A stretch of 22,081 nucleotides of DNA. Origin: CAZTXD01 sp964617995 (GTDB taxonomy: Bacteria; Actinomycetota; Acidimicrobiia; Spongiisociales; ZC4RG35). Under the pieces are notes generated by a model. That model did no database searches and was not told the DNA's origin. It saw only the letters and a list, made by a program, of their open reading frames with translations. Location of the stretch: the NCBI GenBank assembly GCA_964617995.1, contig CAZTXD010000052.1, positions 1 to 22,081 of the forward strand, given 5' to 3'. Shown in pieces: positions 6,936-14,315 of the stretch; position 1 is the stretch's first letter; each line of letters starts with the position of its first letter. The translations under genes and the position numbers were made by a program.

Positions 6936-7399
6936 AGGCGTTCGTAGCGGAGGAGGGTGAACCCGTCTCCCTCCTGGCAGCGGGTCTCCTCCCAGGCGGA
7001 CCAGTCGACGGGCGGGAAATAGGTGTCGCCGTCGACCTCCCTGTCGACGCTGGTCAGCTCCAGGGCGTCTGCTACGTCCAGGGTCTGGCGGTATATCTCG
7101 GCCCCCCCCACCACGAAGACACGGTCGGTGAGGGAGTGCGCCACCTCCAGCGCCTCGGTCACCGAGCCGGCCCTGATCACCCCCTCCGCATCCCAGTCGG
7201 TGCGGCGGGTTACGACCACGGTCTGTCTCCCCGGCAGCGGCCGCCCGATCGACTCGTACGTCTTGCGGCCCATCACCAGCACGCCGCCCATGGTCAGGGA
7301 CTTGAAATGCCGCAGGTCGTCGGGGAGATGCCAGGGCAGGCCTCCGTCGCGTCCGATGACCCCGTTGCGGGCCACCGCCGCCACCAGGGTGACCGACAT
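6929..7399 (-). CDS. folA: Dihydrofolate reductase
   Basis: This 156-aa DHFR has normal length. It regenerates tetrahydrofolate from the dihydrofolate that ThyA produces. Visible family motifs are the N-terminal Rossmann-like VAAVARNGVIG, the active-site stretch LPWHLPDDLRHFK with Trp23 and Asp28, MGRKTYESIGRPLPGR for NADPH binding, and VFVVGGAEIY. The ATG at 7399 overlaps the thyA stop as TGATG, so translation is coupled to thyA. The final Leu codon and TGA stop lie inside the family B palindrome at 6891-6935. Confidence 0.96.
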   Translation of the reverse strand: MSVTLVAAVARNGVIGRDGGLPWHLPDDLRHFKSLTMGGVLVMGRKTYESIGRPLPGRQTVVVTRRTDWDAEGVIRAGSVTEALEVAHSLTDRVFVVGGAEIYRQTLDVADALELTSVDREVDGDTYFPPVDWSAWEETRCQEGDGFTLLRYERLL

Positions 7400-8193
7400 C
7401 AGACGGCGATGGGAGCGCGGATCGCCGGGTGCGGGTCGTAGCCCAATACCTCGATGTCGTCGAGGTCGAACTCGTCGAGGGAGTGCCGGGCCGGGTTGAG
7501 CCTCAGCCGCGGCAGCGGACGAGGGTCGCGCTCGAGCTGGAGCCGCGCCTGGTCGACATGGTTCGCGTACAGATGGGTGTCACCCAGCGTGTGGACGAAG
7601 TCGCCCGGCTCGAGGCCGGTCACCTGGGCCACCATGTGGGTGAGGAGGGCGTAGGAGGCGATGTTGAACGGCACCCCCAGGAACACGTCCGCCGAGCGCT
7701 GGTAGAGCTGGCACGACAGCTTCCCGTTGGCGACGTAGAACTGGAACAGGGTGTGGCAGGGCGGCAACGCCATCGCGTCGAGGTCGGCCACGTTCCAGGC
7801 GCTGACGATGTGGCGCCGGGAATCGGGGTCGGTGCGGATCGACTCCACCACGCGGGCAATCTGATCGATGTGGCTTCCGTCCGGAGCGGGCCAGGAACGC
7901 CACTGGTAGCCGTAGATGGGGCCCAGCTCACCGGAGGCGTCTGCCCACTCGTCCCAGATCTTCACTCCCCTCTCCTGCAGCCAACCGACGTTGGTGTCTC
8001 CACGCAGGAACCACAGCAGCTCGGCGATCACCGAACGCAGGTGGACCTTCTTGGTGGTGACGACGGGGAATCCGTCGGCGAGGGGGAACCGCATCTGATG
8101 GCCGAAGACAGAGAGGGTACCGGTGCCGGTGCGGTCGTCCCGGGAGACTCCCTCGTCGAGGATACGGATCAGGAGGTCGTGGTATTGCCGCAC
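7399..8193 (-). CDS. thyA: Thymidylate synthase
   Basis: The protein has 264 aa, the same length as E. coli ThyA, and converts dUMP to dTMP with methylene-tetrahydrofolate. The nucleophile is Cys146 in ALPPCHTLFQFYV. Other signatures are DRTGTGTLSVFGHQMRF, WFLRGDTNVGWL, GPIYGYQWR, PDSRRHIVSAWN, CQLYQRSADVFLGVPFNIASYA and HTLGDTHLYANH. I chose GTG at 8193 because it gives the conserved xRQYxxLL N-terminus; a purine-rich GACGAGGACAGG lies upstream. The frame extends further upstream but runs over the ccdA-like gene. The enzyme is coupled to folA, so production and recycling of dihydrofolate are linked. Confidence 0.97.
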   Translation of the reverse strand: MRQYHDLLIRILDEGVSRDDRTGTGTLSVFGHQMRFPLADGFPVVTTKKVHLRSVIAELLWFLRGDTNVGWLQERGVKIWDEWADASGELGPIYGYQWRSWPAPDGSHIDQIARVVESIRTDPDSRRHIVSAWNVADLDAMALPPCHTLFQFYVANGKLSCQLYQRSADVFLGVPFNIASYALLTHMVAQVTGLEPGDFVHTLGDTHLYANHVDQARLQLERDPRPLPRLRLNPARHSLDEFDLDDIEVLGYDPHPAIRAPIAV

Positions 8194-8231
8194 CCGCGCA
8201 TCGTACCGCGCCCTGTCCTCGTCCCGGTGGA

Positions 8232-8999
8232 TTAGATCCGGGCCAGCTCCTCCAGGAAGGGCACGTCGATGAAGACACGCGACAGCCACGCCGACCAGGT
8301 CGAGAGATTGCCGGTGAACATGACCACGCCGAACCCCGCCAGCGCCAGACCCGAAGCGATGTTGATGGGGCGGAGCCACCGCCCCAGCCGGGAGAAGACC
8401 TTCGTCAACCCCAGGCCCGCCAGGAGGAACGGTACCCCCAGCCCCAGCGAATAGGCGACGAGCAGGGCGATGCCCCTGCCCACGGTGACCGAAGTTGCGG
8501 CGGTGGCCAGAACCACGGTGAGGATCGGCCCGATACAGGGAGTCCACCCGAAAGCGAACGCCATCCCCATCACCGGGGAAGCCCACCGCCCCAGCCGTGA
8601 GGGTCGGACATCCAGACGGCGCTCACGGTTGAGAGCCCCCAGAGGACCGCGATTGGAGACCGCCATCACCACGATCAGCAGGCCAACCACGACGATCACC
8701 ACGCCCGCCAGCCGGGTGATCTCGGGGAGGTTGCGCCGGATCAGCACCGACAGGCTGGTGGCGGCGGCACCCAGGGAGGCGAACACCAACGTGAAGCCCG
8801 CCACGAAGAGACCGATCTTGCCCAGCATCCTCCGGGTGGAGACCCTCCCCTCGGCGAGCTCGACGGTGGAGTACCCCGACATCATCGCCAGATAGCCGGG
8901 GAGAAGCGGTAGAACACAGGGAGACACGAACGAGACGATGCCCCCTCCGAAGGCCACCACGGCCTGTATGAAGAAGCCCGACTCGACCAAACCATCCAT
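8232..8999 (-). CDS. ccdA: CcdA/DsbD-type membrane thiol-disulfide transporter
   Basis: This 255-aa polytopic membrane protein has about six hydrophobic segments. Two conserved cysteines lie in the motifs SFVSPCVLPLLPGY (Cys28) and FGWTPCIGPIL (Cys155), the hallmark of the CcdA/DsbD transmembrane domain, which passes electrons from cytoplasmic thioredoxin to extracytoplasmic thiol proteins, for example during cytochrome c maturation. No thioredoxin-like or cytochrome maturation partner gene lies next to it. It precedes thyA by 38 nt on the same strand, so co-transcription is likely although the functions are not obviously linked. The start is ATG at 8999, divergent from the MFS gene. Confidence 0.86.
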   Translation of the reverse strand: MDGLVESGFFIQAVVAFGGGIVSFVSPCVLPLLPGYLAMMSGYSTVELAEGRVSTRRMLGKIGLFVAGFTLVFASLGAAATSLSVLIRRNLPEITRLAGVVIVVVGLLIVVMAVSNRGPLGALNRERRLDVRPSRLGRWASPVMGMAFAFGWTPCIGPILTVVLATAATSVTVGRGIALLVAYSLGLGVPFLLAGLGLTKVFSRLGRWLRPINIASGLALAGFGVVMFTGNLSTWSAWLSRVFIDVPFLEELARI

Positions 9000-9050
9000 C
9001 GGCTCAAGTGTCCCACGACCGCCCCTCTAGGCGGCTATCGGCGGGCGGTC

Positions 9051-9056
9051 TACGCT
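9051..9056 (+). promoter_or_regulatory. Candidate -10 box of the MFS transporter gene
   Basis: TACGCT matches TANNNT and ends 9 nt before the ATG at 9066. No Shine-Dalgarno sequence precedes that ATG. The same arrangement and spacing occur at trpE, consistent with a leaderless transcript. There is no clear -35 in the 66-bp divergent spacer. Confidence 0.3.
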
Positions 9057-9065
9057 CCCGCACCC

Positions 9066-10292
9066 ATGCCCGGCGCTCCCCGGATCCTCAAACCGTTCCT
9101 CCCCCGGGTCCCGACAACACGGACGGACCGCTGGGTGATCTTCCTGCTGTGGGCAACGGGGGTGTCGATGGGATGGGCCCAAGGGGAGGCCTCGGCTCTG
9201 CTGCCGTTCAGCCGGATCGACCTGGAGCTGTCGGAGGGGGGTATGAGCCTGCTGCTGGCCTTCGCCCGTCTCGGCGCGTTCGGGGCGATCCTGGTCGGCG
9301 CCGCCGCCGACCGCCTCGGTCGACGCCGCCCCCTCCTGGCGGCTCTGGCGCTGCTGCTCGTCGCCACCGGGGCATCGGCCCTCGCCACGACCCCGCTCAG
9401 CTACGGCCTCGCCCAGGGACTGGCACGGGTGGGAGGAAGCGCCGTCTCCGCTCTGGCGGTGGTGGCGATGGCCGAAGGCGTCTCCAAGGGAGTCCGCGCC
9501 TATGCCATATCGTTCTTCGGCGCCGCCGCCAGCCTCGGCGCCGGCGTGTCCGTGATGACACTCCCCCTGGCCGAGGTCAGCGACCTGGGGTGGCGGCTTC
9601 CCCATGGGCTCCCCATCCTCCTGCTCGTCATGATCCCCCTGCTGTGGCGGGCTTTGCCGGAGTCACCGGTGATGGCGACCGACTATCTGCGCCTGCCCTG
9701 GGCGGACCTGCTGCGAGGCGCCCGCCGGAGGCGTCTGGTGCTGGTGGGATTCGCCAGCATGCTGGGGTCGGCCTTCCCGGCGGTGGGGCTGGCGTTCACC
9801 ACCGAACGGCTGATCGGCGACCTCGGCCTGAGCGCTGGGATCGCCGCCCTCATCACCCTGGGCGGGGGGACGCTGGGCGGGGTGGGCTTCTTCGTGGGGG
9901 GCCGCCTGGCCGACGGTTGGGGACGGAGACCGACCTCGATCCTCGCGCTGATGCTCGCCCTCGCTGGGGGCCTGACGCTTTTCAATGTCACCACGCTGTG
10001 GGCGCTGGCCCTGGCGACCTTCGTGTCGGCGTTCGGCACGTTCGCCTACATTCCGTCGGGCGGCGCCCACCGGTCGGAGCTGTTCCCCACCTCCCTGCGG
10101 GCCGCCGCCGGCGGCGCCGCCGGATATCTGGCCACCATCGGGTCGGCCATCGGTCTCATGGCCGCCAGCATCACCATCGACGCCTTCGGCCTGGCCACCA
10201 CAATGACCATCCTGGGGGTGGGAATGGTGGCGGCGGCGGTTCTCACCGCTCTGCTTCCCGAAACGATCGGCATCGACCTGTCGGATGCCTGA
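9066..10292 (+). CDS. Major facilitator superfamily transporter
   Basis: The 408-aa product has about 12 hydrophobic segments in two halves. The loop motif between helices 2 and 3, GAAADRLGRRRPLL, is the MFS motif A, and a second-half counterpart GGRLADGWGRRPTSI follows at the equivalent place. The end of helix 11-12, RSELFPTSLRAAAGG, resembles the sugar/metabolite porter-like branch. The substrate cannot be read from the sequence. The start is ATG at 9066, with a -10-like box immediately upstream. The stop is 12 nt from the convergent MATE gene end. Confidence 0.86.
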   Translation: MPGAPRILKPFLPRVPTTRTDRWVIFLLWATGVSMGWAQGEASALLPFSRIDLELSEGGMSLLLAFARLGAFGAILVGAAADRLGRRRPLLAALALLLVATGASALATTPLSYGLAQGLARVGGSAVSALAVVAMAEGVSKGVRAYAISFFGAAASLGAGVSVMTLPLAEVSDLGWRLPHGLPILLLVMIPLLWRALPESPVMATDYLRLPWADLLRGARRRRLVLVGFASMLGSAFPAVGLAFTTERLIGDLGLSAGIAALITLGGGTLGGVGFFVGGRLADGWGRRPTSILALMLALAGGLTLFNVTTLWALALATFVSAFGTFAYIPSGGAHRSELFPTSLRAAAGGAAGYLATIGSAIGLMAASITIDAFGLATTMTILGVGMVAAAVLTALLPETIGIDLSDA

Positions 10293-10304
10293 GGAGCGGG
10301 AGGC

Positions 10305-11615
10305 TCAAGCGTCGGCGAGCGCCCGGGGATAGGCCACCGCCAGGACCGCCAGCCGGGCCGTCACCATCGCTGCGACCGCCCACCACACTCCTGTCAGGCC
10401 CCAGCCCCGGACCAATGTGGCGGCCAGCAGCGCGGCCGCCGCGACGGCGCCCGCCCCCGTGGAGTAGGCGAGATATCTGACCCGGAGCAGACCCAGGTAG
10501 ATCCCATCGGCCACGAACACCAGCGCCGCCAGCGGCTGCATCGCCGCCGCCACCAGGGTGGCGGTGGCTATCAGGGCGGCGACCTCGGGATCCGGGCCGA
10601 AGACGGCGGCGAGAGGCCGGCGACCGGCCACCAGCAGCAGGGCCAGGAACAAGCCCGTCCCCAGCCCCCACAGCCGCAGCCGGGCAGCCACCGCTGCCGC
10701 TCCCTCCCGGTCCGCGCGGCCCAGCTCGTCGGCCACCATCGCCTGGGCGGCGATGGCGAGAGCGTCCACGATCATCGCCAGCAACAACCACGTCTGGGCG
10801 ACGACTTGATGAGCGGCCACCTCGGCGGCACCCAGCGACGCCGCCACCGCCGCCGCCACAGTCAGCGTGGCGGTGATGAACAGGGTCCGCAGGGTCAGGA
10901 CACCGCCCGTGGCCAGCATCGGGCCGAGCTCACCGAGGCGGGGACGCTCCCACACCCATTTCGACCGGCGACCCCGGCGCACCAGGAGCACCACGAACCA
11001 GGTGGCCCCGAGCCACTGCGCTATCACCGTCGCCACCGCTGCCCCTTCCAGCCCCCACCCGGCGGTGAAGATCAGGAGAGGGTCGAGGACCAGGTTGACG
11101 AGGTTCACACCCAGCGTGATCACGAGGGGTGTGCGGGTGTCCTGGAAGCCGCGGAATGCTCCGTGGCCCGCCGTCACCACCAGCATGGCGGGAGCCGCCA
11201 CGGCCCGGATCCGGAGGTAAGAGACCGCCGGGTCGATCAGCTCCGGCGGGGCCTGCATCAGTCCGACGAGGGGCACCGCCAGGGCCGCCAGCACCGTCGC
11301 CGACAGCGTCCCCAGGATCACTGCCAGATAGAGAGCCTGGATCACCACCCGCCCCGCCCCGGCACGGTCACCGGAGCCGAGGCGGCGGGCCACCATGGGT
11401 GTGGTGGCGTAGGCGAGGAAGTTGAACGCGAAGAAGGCGAACGAGAACAGGGCGGTATCGACACCCAGCGCAGCCAGGGGGATGGTGCCGAGGCGAGCCA
11501 CGAAGGCGGTGTCCGCCAGTGAGAGAAGGGGGTCGGCGGCGAGCGTCCCCAGCGCCGGCACGGCCAGGGCGAGGATGCGACGGTCGGTGAACCTCAGAGA
11601 GGCTTGTCGGGCCAC
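10305..11615 (-). CDS. MATE-family efflux transporter (DinF-like)
   Basis: The 436-aa polytopic membrane protein has about 12 hydrophobic segments. The N-terminus RILALAVPALGTLAADPLLSLADTAFVARLG matches the MATE/DinF pattern (PALG, DTAFVARLG). In the middle, RGFQDTRTPL and the region around LDPLLIF are also typical of MATE proteins. These exporters use sodium or proton gradients to extrude drugs or metabolites; the substrate is unknown here. GTG at 11615 overlaps the nth stop region by 22 nt, so it is probably co-transcribed with and coupled to nth. No Shine-Dalgarno sequence is apparent. Confidence 0.88.
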   Translation of the reverse strand: MARQASLRFTDRRILALAVPALGTLAADPLLSLADTAFVARLGTIPLAALGVDTALFSFAFFAFNFLAYATTPMVARRLGSGDRAGAGRVVIQALYLAVILGTLSATVLAALAVPLVGLMQAPPELIDPAVSYLRIRAVAAPAMLVVTAGHGAFRGFQDTRTPLVITLGVNLVNLVLDPLLIFTAGWGLEGAAVATVIAQWLGATWFVVLLVRRGRRSKWVWERPRLGELGPMLATGGVLTLRTLFITATLTVAAAVAASLGAAEVAAHQVVAQTWLLLAMIVDALAIAAQAMVADELGRADREGAAAVAARLRLWGLGTGLFLALLLVAGRRPLAAVFGPDPEVAALIATATLVAAAMQPLAALVFVADGIYLGLLRVRYLAYSTGAGAVAAAALLAATLVRGWGLTGVWWAVAAMVTARLAVLAVAYPRALADA

Positions 11616-12265
11616 GGGCAGAGCGAACGGAGCTCACAGGATCCGCACAGGGGTCGGCGGGCGTCGCAGACGTCGCGTCCGAACTGGATGAAGCGCATCG
11701 ACAGGCCGGACCAGGCGTCGGTGGGGAACAGGGCCTTGAGGTCCCGTTCGATCTTCACGGGGTCCGTCTCGGATGTCAGCTCCAACCGTCGGGCTACCCG
11801 CTTGACGTGGGTGTCGACCGCCACAGCCGGCTTGTTCCACGCTTCCGCCAGCACCACCGACGCCGTCTTCCGCCCCACGCCCGGCAGGGTGACGAGGCGG
11901 TCGAGATCGTCGGGGACGACGCCCCCGAACATCTCCTCCACCGCCGCCGCCATCGCAATCAGCGACTTCGTCTTCTGGCGGTAGTAGCCGGTGGAGTAGA
12001 TGATCTCCTCCACGTCCTCGGGGTCGGCCTCGGCCAGCTCCGTCGGCCCCGGGTACCGCTCGAAGAGGACGGGCGCCACCCGGTTGACGTTCTCGTCGGT
12101 GGTCTGGGCCGACATGACGGTGGACACGAGCAGCTCCCAGGGGGAACGATGATCGAGAGCGGTCGCGATCGTGGGATACCGTTTCCGGAGTCGGTTGAGG
12201 ACGGCACTGGCCCTCCCCCGTTCGGCGGCAGTGGGGCGGGATCCGTCAGCTCGCAAACCAGGCAC
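11594..12265 (-). CDS. nth: Endonuclease III (DNA glycosylase/AP lyase)
   Basis: The 223-aa product removes oxidised pyrimidines and nicks abasic sites in base-excision repair. The helix-hairpin-helix is LPGVGRKTASVVL, with the catalytic lysine (Lys133), and the catalytic aspartate is in AVDTHVKR (Asp151). A 4Fe-4S loop with spacing C-x6-C-x2-C-x5-C lies at the C-terminus (CDARRPLCGSCELRSLC). SAQTTDENVN is the conserved N-terminal stretch. The start is GTG at 12265; TTG at 12256 is an alternative. The gene is divergent from the thioesterase gene and coupled to the MATE gene downstream. Confidence 0.95.
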   Translation of the reverse strand: MPGLRADGSRPTAAERGRASAVLNRLRKRYPTIATALDHRSPWELLVSTVMSAQTTDENVNRVAPVLFERYPGPTELAEADPEDVEEIIYSTGYYRQKTKSLIAMAAAVEEMFGGVVPDDLDRLVTLPGVGRKTASVVLAEAWNKPAVAVDTHVKRVARRLELTSETDPVKIERDLKALFPTDAWSGLSMRFIQFGRDVCDARRPLCGSCELRSLCPWPDKPL

Positions 12266-12296
12266 AGGGCGACGATGGTAGAGCCGTCGACCGGAG

Positions 12297-12302
12297 AGGA
12301 GG
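12297..12302 (+). promoter_or_regulatory. Ribosome binding site that decides the thioesterase start
   Basis: AGGAGG lies 5 nt before TTG 12308. This is the strongest Shine-Dalgarno sequence seen in the window and the reason for preferring TTG over the ATG at 12275. Confidence 0.6.
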
Positions 12303-12307
12303 ACAGC

Positions 12308-12745
12308 TTGATCGACCCCGACATCGCCGCTCTGGTGGCCGACATCCGCTCCCAGTACCCGGGGTGTTTCGCCTGCGGTCCCGACAATCCCGTCGGCCTC
12401 CACATCGACCCCGCCGAGATGGACGGCTCCGAGGCCGTGGCCACCTACCGACCCATCGAGCATCATGGCGGGGCGGGCGACACCCTCCACGGTGGGCTGG
12501 CCGCCACCGTTCTCGACGAGATCATGGTGTGGGCGGGGATCCTCACCGAGCGGGTGCTGTCGGTCACCGGGACGATGGATCTCCGTTTCGTGCGCCCGGT
12601 ATCGACGGCCGACGAGATCACGCTGCGGGGACGGGTCGATGAGAGGAGCGGGCGCCGGCTGCGCTGCTCGGGCGAGCTGGCGGTCGACGGGAGGACGGCC
12701 GTGTCGGCCGGGGGCCTCTATCTGGTGGTGCGCTCGTTCGAGTGA
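12308..12745 (+). CDS. PaaI-like hot-dog fold thioesterase
   Basis: The 145-aa product has the N-terminal CFACGPDNPVGLHI signature of small hot-dog acyl-CoA thioesterases. The catalytic segment TLHGGLAATVLDEIM follows (HGG at 61-63, Asp70). It probably hydrolyses an acyl- or aryl-CoA; the substrate is unknown. I chose TTG at 12308 because a perfect AGGAGG (12297-12302) precedes it by 5 nt. ATG at 12275 would add 11 residues and cannot be excluded. Its 3' end overlaps the convergent membrane-protein gene by 28 nt. Confidence 0.8.
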   Translation: MIDPDIAALVADIRSQYPGCFACGPDNPVGLHIDPAEMDGSEAVATYRPIEHHGGAGDTLHGGLAATVLDEIMVWAGILTERVLSVTGTMDLRFVRPVSTADEITLRGRVDERSGRRLRCSGELAVDGRTAVSAGGLYLVVRSFE

Positions 12746-13062
12746 GAAGGAGGAGGCGGCGTCGTGTCGTGGGGGCCGTTTCCCTCCACCACCCGGTACT
12801 CCTCGTTCCTCACCCGGCGGGCGGCTCGCATGAGCACCCGTATCGAGGCCACCACCGCCAGCAGCGCCAGCGTCAACGTGGCGGTGAGCTCGGGAGCGGC
12901 GGTGTAGGGATTGCGGCAGGTGGTGATCCCGTCCGGGCAGAGTCCGAAGCCGGAGCCACCCTGCACCAGGCTCAGCAGCACCAGCAGCGGTACCACCGCG
13001 ATGAGGAGGGCGACGCCGATCAGGATGTAGACCAGCAGACGGAGCAGGATCAATGTGGTCAC
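12718..13062 (-). CDS. Small two-helix membrane protein of unknown function
   Basis: I do not recognise a family. The 114-aa product from GTG 13062 has a long hydrophobic segment at about 4-33 and another at about 59-78. The loop between them holds two cysteines (Cys42 and Cys49 in GLCPDGITTC) and would probably be extracytoplasmic. A basic stretch (RAARRVR) follows helix 2 and the tail is polar, with a run of prolines. The frame is open up to 13095, but GTG 13062 sits directly before the hydrophobic segment. The 3' end overlaps the thioesterase gene. A membrane-protein composition in a GC-rich frame supports a real gene only moderately. Confidence 0.55.
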   Translation of the reverse strand: MTTLILLRLLVYILIGVALLIAVVPLLVLLSLVQGGSGFGLCPDGITTCRNPYTAAPELTATLTLALLAVVASIRVLMRAARRVRNEEYRVVEGNGPHDTTPPPPSHSNERTTR

Positions 13063-13120
13063 TTCGTGCCGAACGCTAACCCATCTCACCACCAACTCCG
13101 GGCAACCCGGCGCGACGTGA

Positions 13121-13126
13121 TACGTT
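13121..13126 (+). promoter_or_regulatory. Candidate -10 box for the ATPase operon
   Basis: TACGTT, preceded by TGA (GTGATACGTT, partly extended -10 in character), lies 31 nt before ATG 13158. It is in the 95-bp spacer between divergent genes, where a promoter is expected. No clear -35 is visible. Confidence 0.3.
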
Positions 13127-13157
13127 GAGTGGAGACGACAACCGCGGGGTTTATCTG

Positions 13158-13376
13158 ATGGCTGAGTTCGACGTCGACGCGATGATCTCCCGGTTCGCCC
13201 AGCGGGCCGAGGCGGTGAGAGACCGGCCCCTGCCCCCGGTGGCGGGAGCGGAACGCAAGAAGTTCATCGAACAGGCCGAACTCGACTACACCGACTACTC
13301 GCTGGTCGCCAACGCCACCTGGACGGTCGAGGACGACCACCTCGTTCTCCGTATACCCCTCGCCACCGAAGATTGA
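13158..13376 (+). CDS. Small acidic protein coupled to the Get3-like ATPases, function unknown
   Basis: I do not recognise this 72-aa soluble protein. It has an amphipathic N-terminal helix (FDVDAMISRFAQRAEAVRD), a proline hinge, a second helix (ERKKFIEQAELDYTDYSL), and a C-terminal stretch with beta character (ATWTVEDDHLVLRIPL). The start is ATG at 13158. The stop overlaps the TTG start of the first ATPase as TTGA, so it is the first cistron of the ATPase operon and translation is coupled. A partner or regulator role for the ATPase pair is inference from position only. Confidence 0.72.
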   Translation: MAEFDVDAMISRFAQRAEAVRDRPLPPVAGAERKKFIEQAELDYTDYSLVANATWTVEDDHLVLRIPLATED

Positions 13377-14221
13377 GCCCCTCCCGCCTGGTCATCGTCA
13401 CCGGCAAGGGCGGCGTGGGGAAGTCGGCCACAGCCGCAGCGGTCGCCCTGGTCGCCCGCCGGCGGGGTGAACGCGTCCTCGCCATCGACATGACCGGCGG
13501 CGGCGGCCTGGGAGCCCACCTGGGCGAGCCCGAGCTGGGGTTCGATCCCCGCCCGGTCGGTGAGGGGCTGGAGGCCCTGGCCATCGACCGGGCCCGGGCC
13601 CTGATGGAGTACCTGCGGGTTCAGATCGGCATGCCGGCGGTGGCCACGATCGGGCCTGCGGTGCGGGCATTCGACGCTCTCGCCTCCACCGCCCCTGCCG
13701 TCCGTGAGGTGGTGACGATGGGCAAGGTCCTGTGGGAGGTAAAGCGCGAGGCCTGGGATCTGGTGGTGGCCGACGCGCCTCCCACCGGCCAGATCGGGAG
13801 CTTCCTGCGTGCCGCTCGGTCGATCCGGGAGCTGGTCGCCACCGGTCGTATCCTCGATCAGGTCGGCTGGATGGAGGCGATCCTCACCGACCCCGGCCGC
13901 ACCGAGCTGGTGGTCGTGACCCTTCTGGAGGAGTTGCCGGCGGTCGAGACCGTAGAGACCCTCGAGTGGGTGAGAAACGAGGAGCTGGTCGGCCGTCGCC
14001 GGGTGGTCGCCAACCGGGTCCTTCCGGCCCTCGACACCGAGGTGCCCGACGACGACGGACCGCTGGCGGAGGCGGCCGCCCTCCACCGGGCCTTGTGGGA
14101 GGAACAGGAGCATTGGGCCGGGGTGGTTCCTGTGGACCACCGCCTTCCGTACCTGTTCGGCACGCACACCCCCACCGAGGTCGCCGAACGGCTCGCCGAC
14201 ACCCTGGAGAACGACCAATGA
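13373..14221 (+). CDS. Get3/ArsA-like ATPase, subunit with signature lysine
   Basis: This 282-aa protein belongs to the deviant Walker A P-loop family (ArsA/Get3/MinD). The motif TGKGGVGKS (residues 10-18) holds both the signature Lys12 and the P-loop Lys17. Switch I lies near IDMTGGGGLGAHLG and switch II is ADAPPTGQIG (133-142). Family members couple ATP hydrolysis by a dimer to delivery of membrane proteins or metalloids. Actinomycetes commonly carry two such genes side by side, as in the Mycobacterium tuberculosis Rv3679/Rv3680 pair. The TTG start overlaps the upstream stop. No arsenic genes are nearby, so arsenite export is not supported. Confidence 0.9.
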   Translation: MSPSRLVIVTGKGGVGKSATAAAVALVARRRGERVLAIDMTGGGGLGAHLGEPELGFDPRPVGEGLEALAIDRARALMEYLRVQIGMPAVATIGPAVRAFDALASTAPAVREVVTMGKVLWEVKREAWDLVVADAPPTGQIGSFLRAARSIRELVATGRILDQVGWMEAILTDPGRTELVVVTLLEELPAVETVETLEWVRNEELVGRRRVVANRVLPALDTEVPDDDGPLAEAAALHRALWEEQEHWAGVVPVDHRLPYLFGTHTPTEVAERLADTLENDQ

Positions 14222-14231
14222 CCGCACCACA

Positions 14232-14289
14232 TCCCGTTTTCGCGCATCGAATGCGCGCTATAGCGCGCATTCGATGCGCGAAAACGGGA
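14232..14289. repeat. Family A long palindrome, copy 2: perfect 58 bp with no loop
   Basis: The two 29-nt halves meet at 14260/14261 and are exactly complementary. It occupies most of the 94-bp gap between the two ATPase genes, starting 10 nt after the first stop and ending 26 nt before the second start. It would form a very stable hairpin in the operon mRNA. Compared with copies 1 and 3 this is the cleanest version, so it may be the most recent or the best preserved. Confidence 0.97.
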
Positions 14290-14315
14290 AGAGGCCCGGC
14301 GACGGGGAGGGGCGC

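Noticed and set aside
13295..14230. Minus-strand frame over the first ATPase gene
   Set aside because: It has no conserved motif, and the plus strand holds an obvious P-loop ATPase.
14232..14289. CRISPR or tandem repeat
   Set aside because: The repeats are single, widely dispersed palindromes with no spacers and no cas genes.
14274..14315. ATG at 14274 as the start of the second ATPase
   Set aside because: It lies inside the palindrome, has no ribosome binding site, and adds residues not expected before the P-loop; GTG 14316 has GGGGAGG at good spacing.
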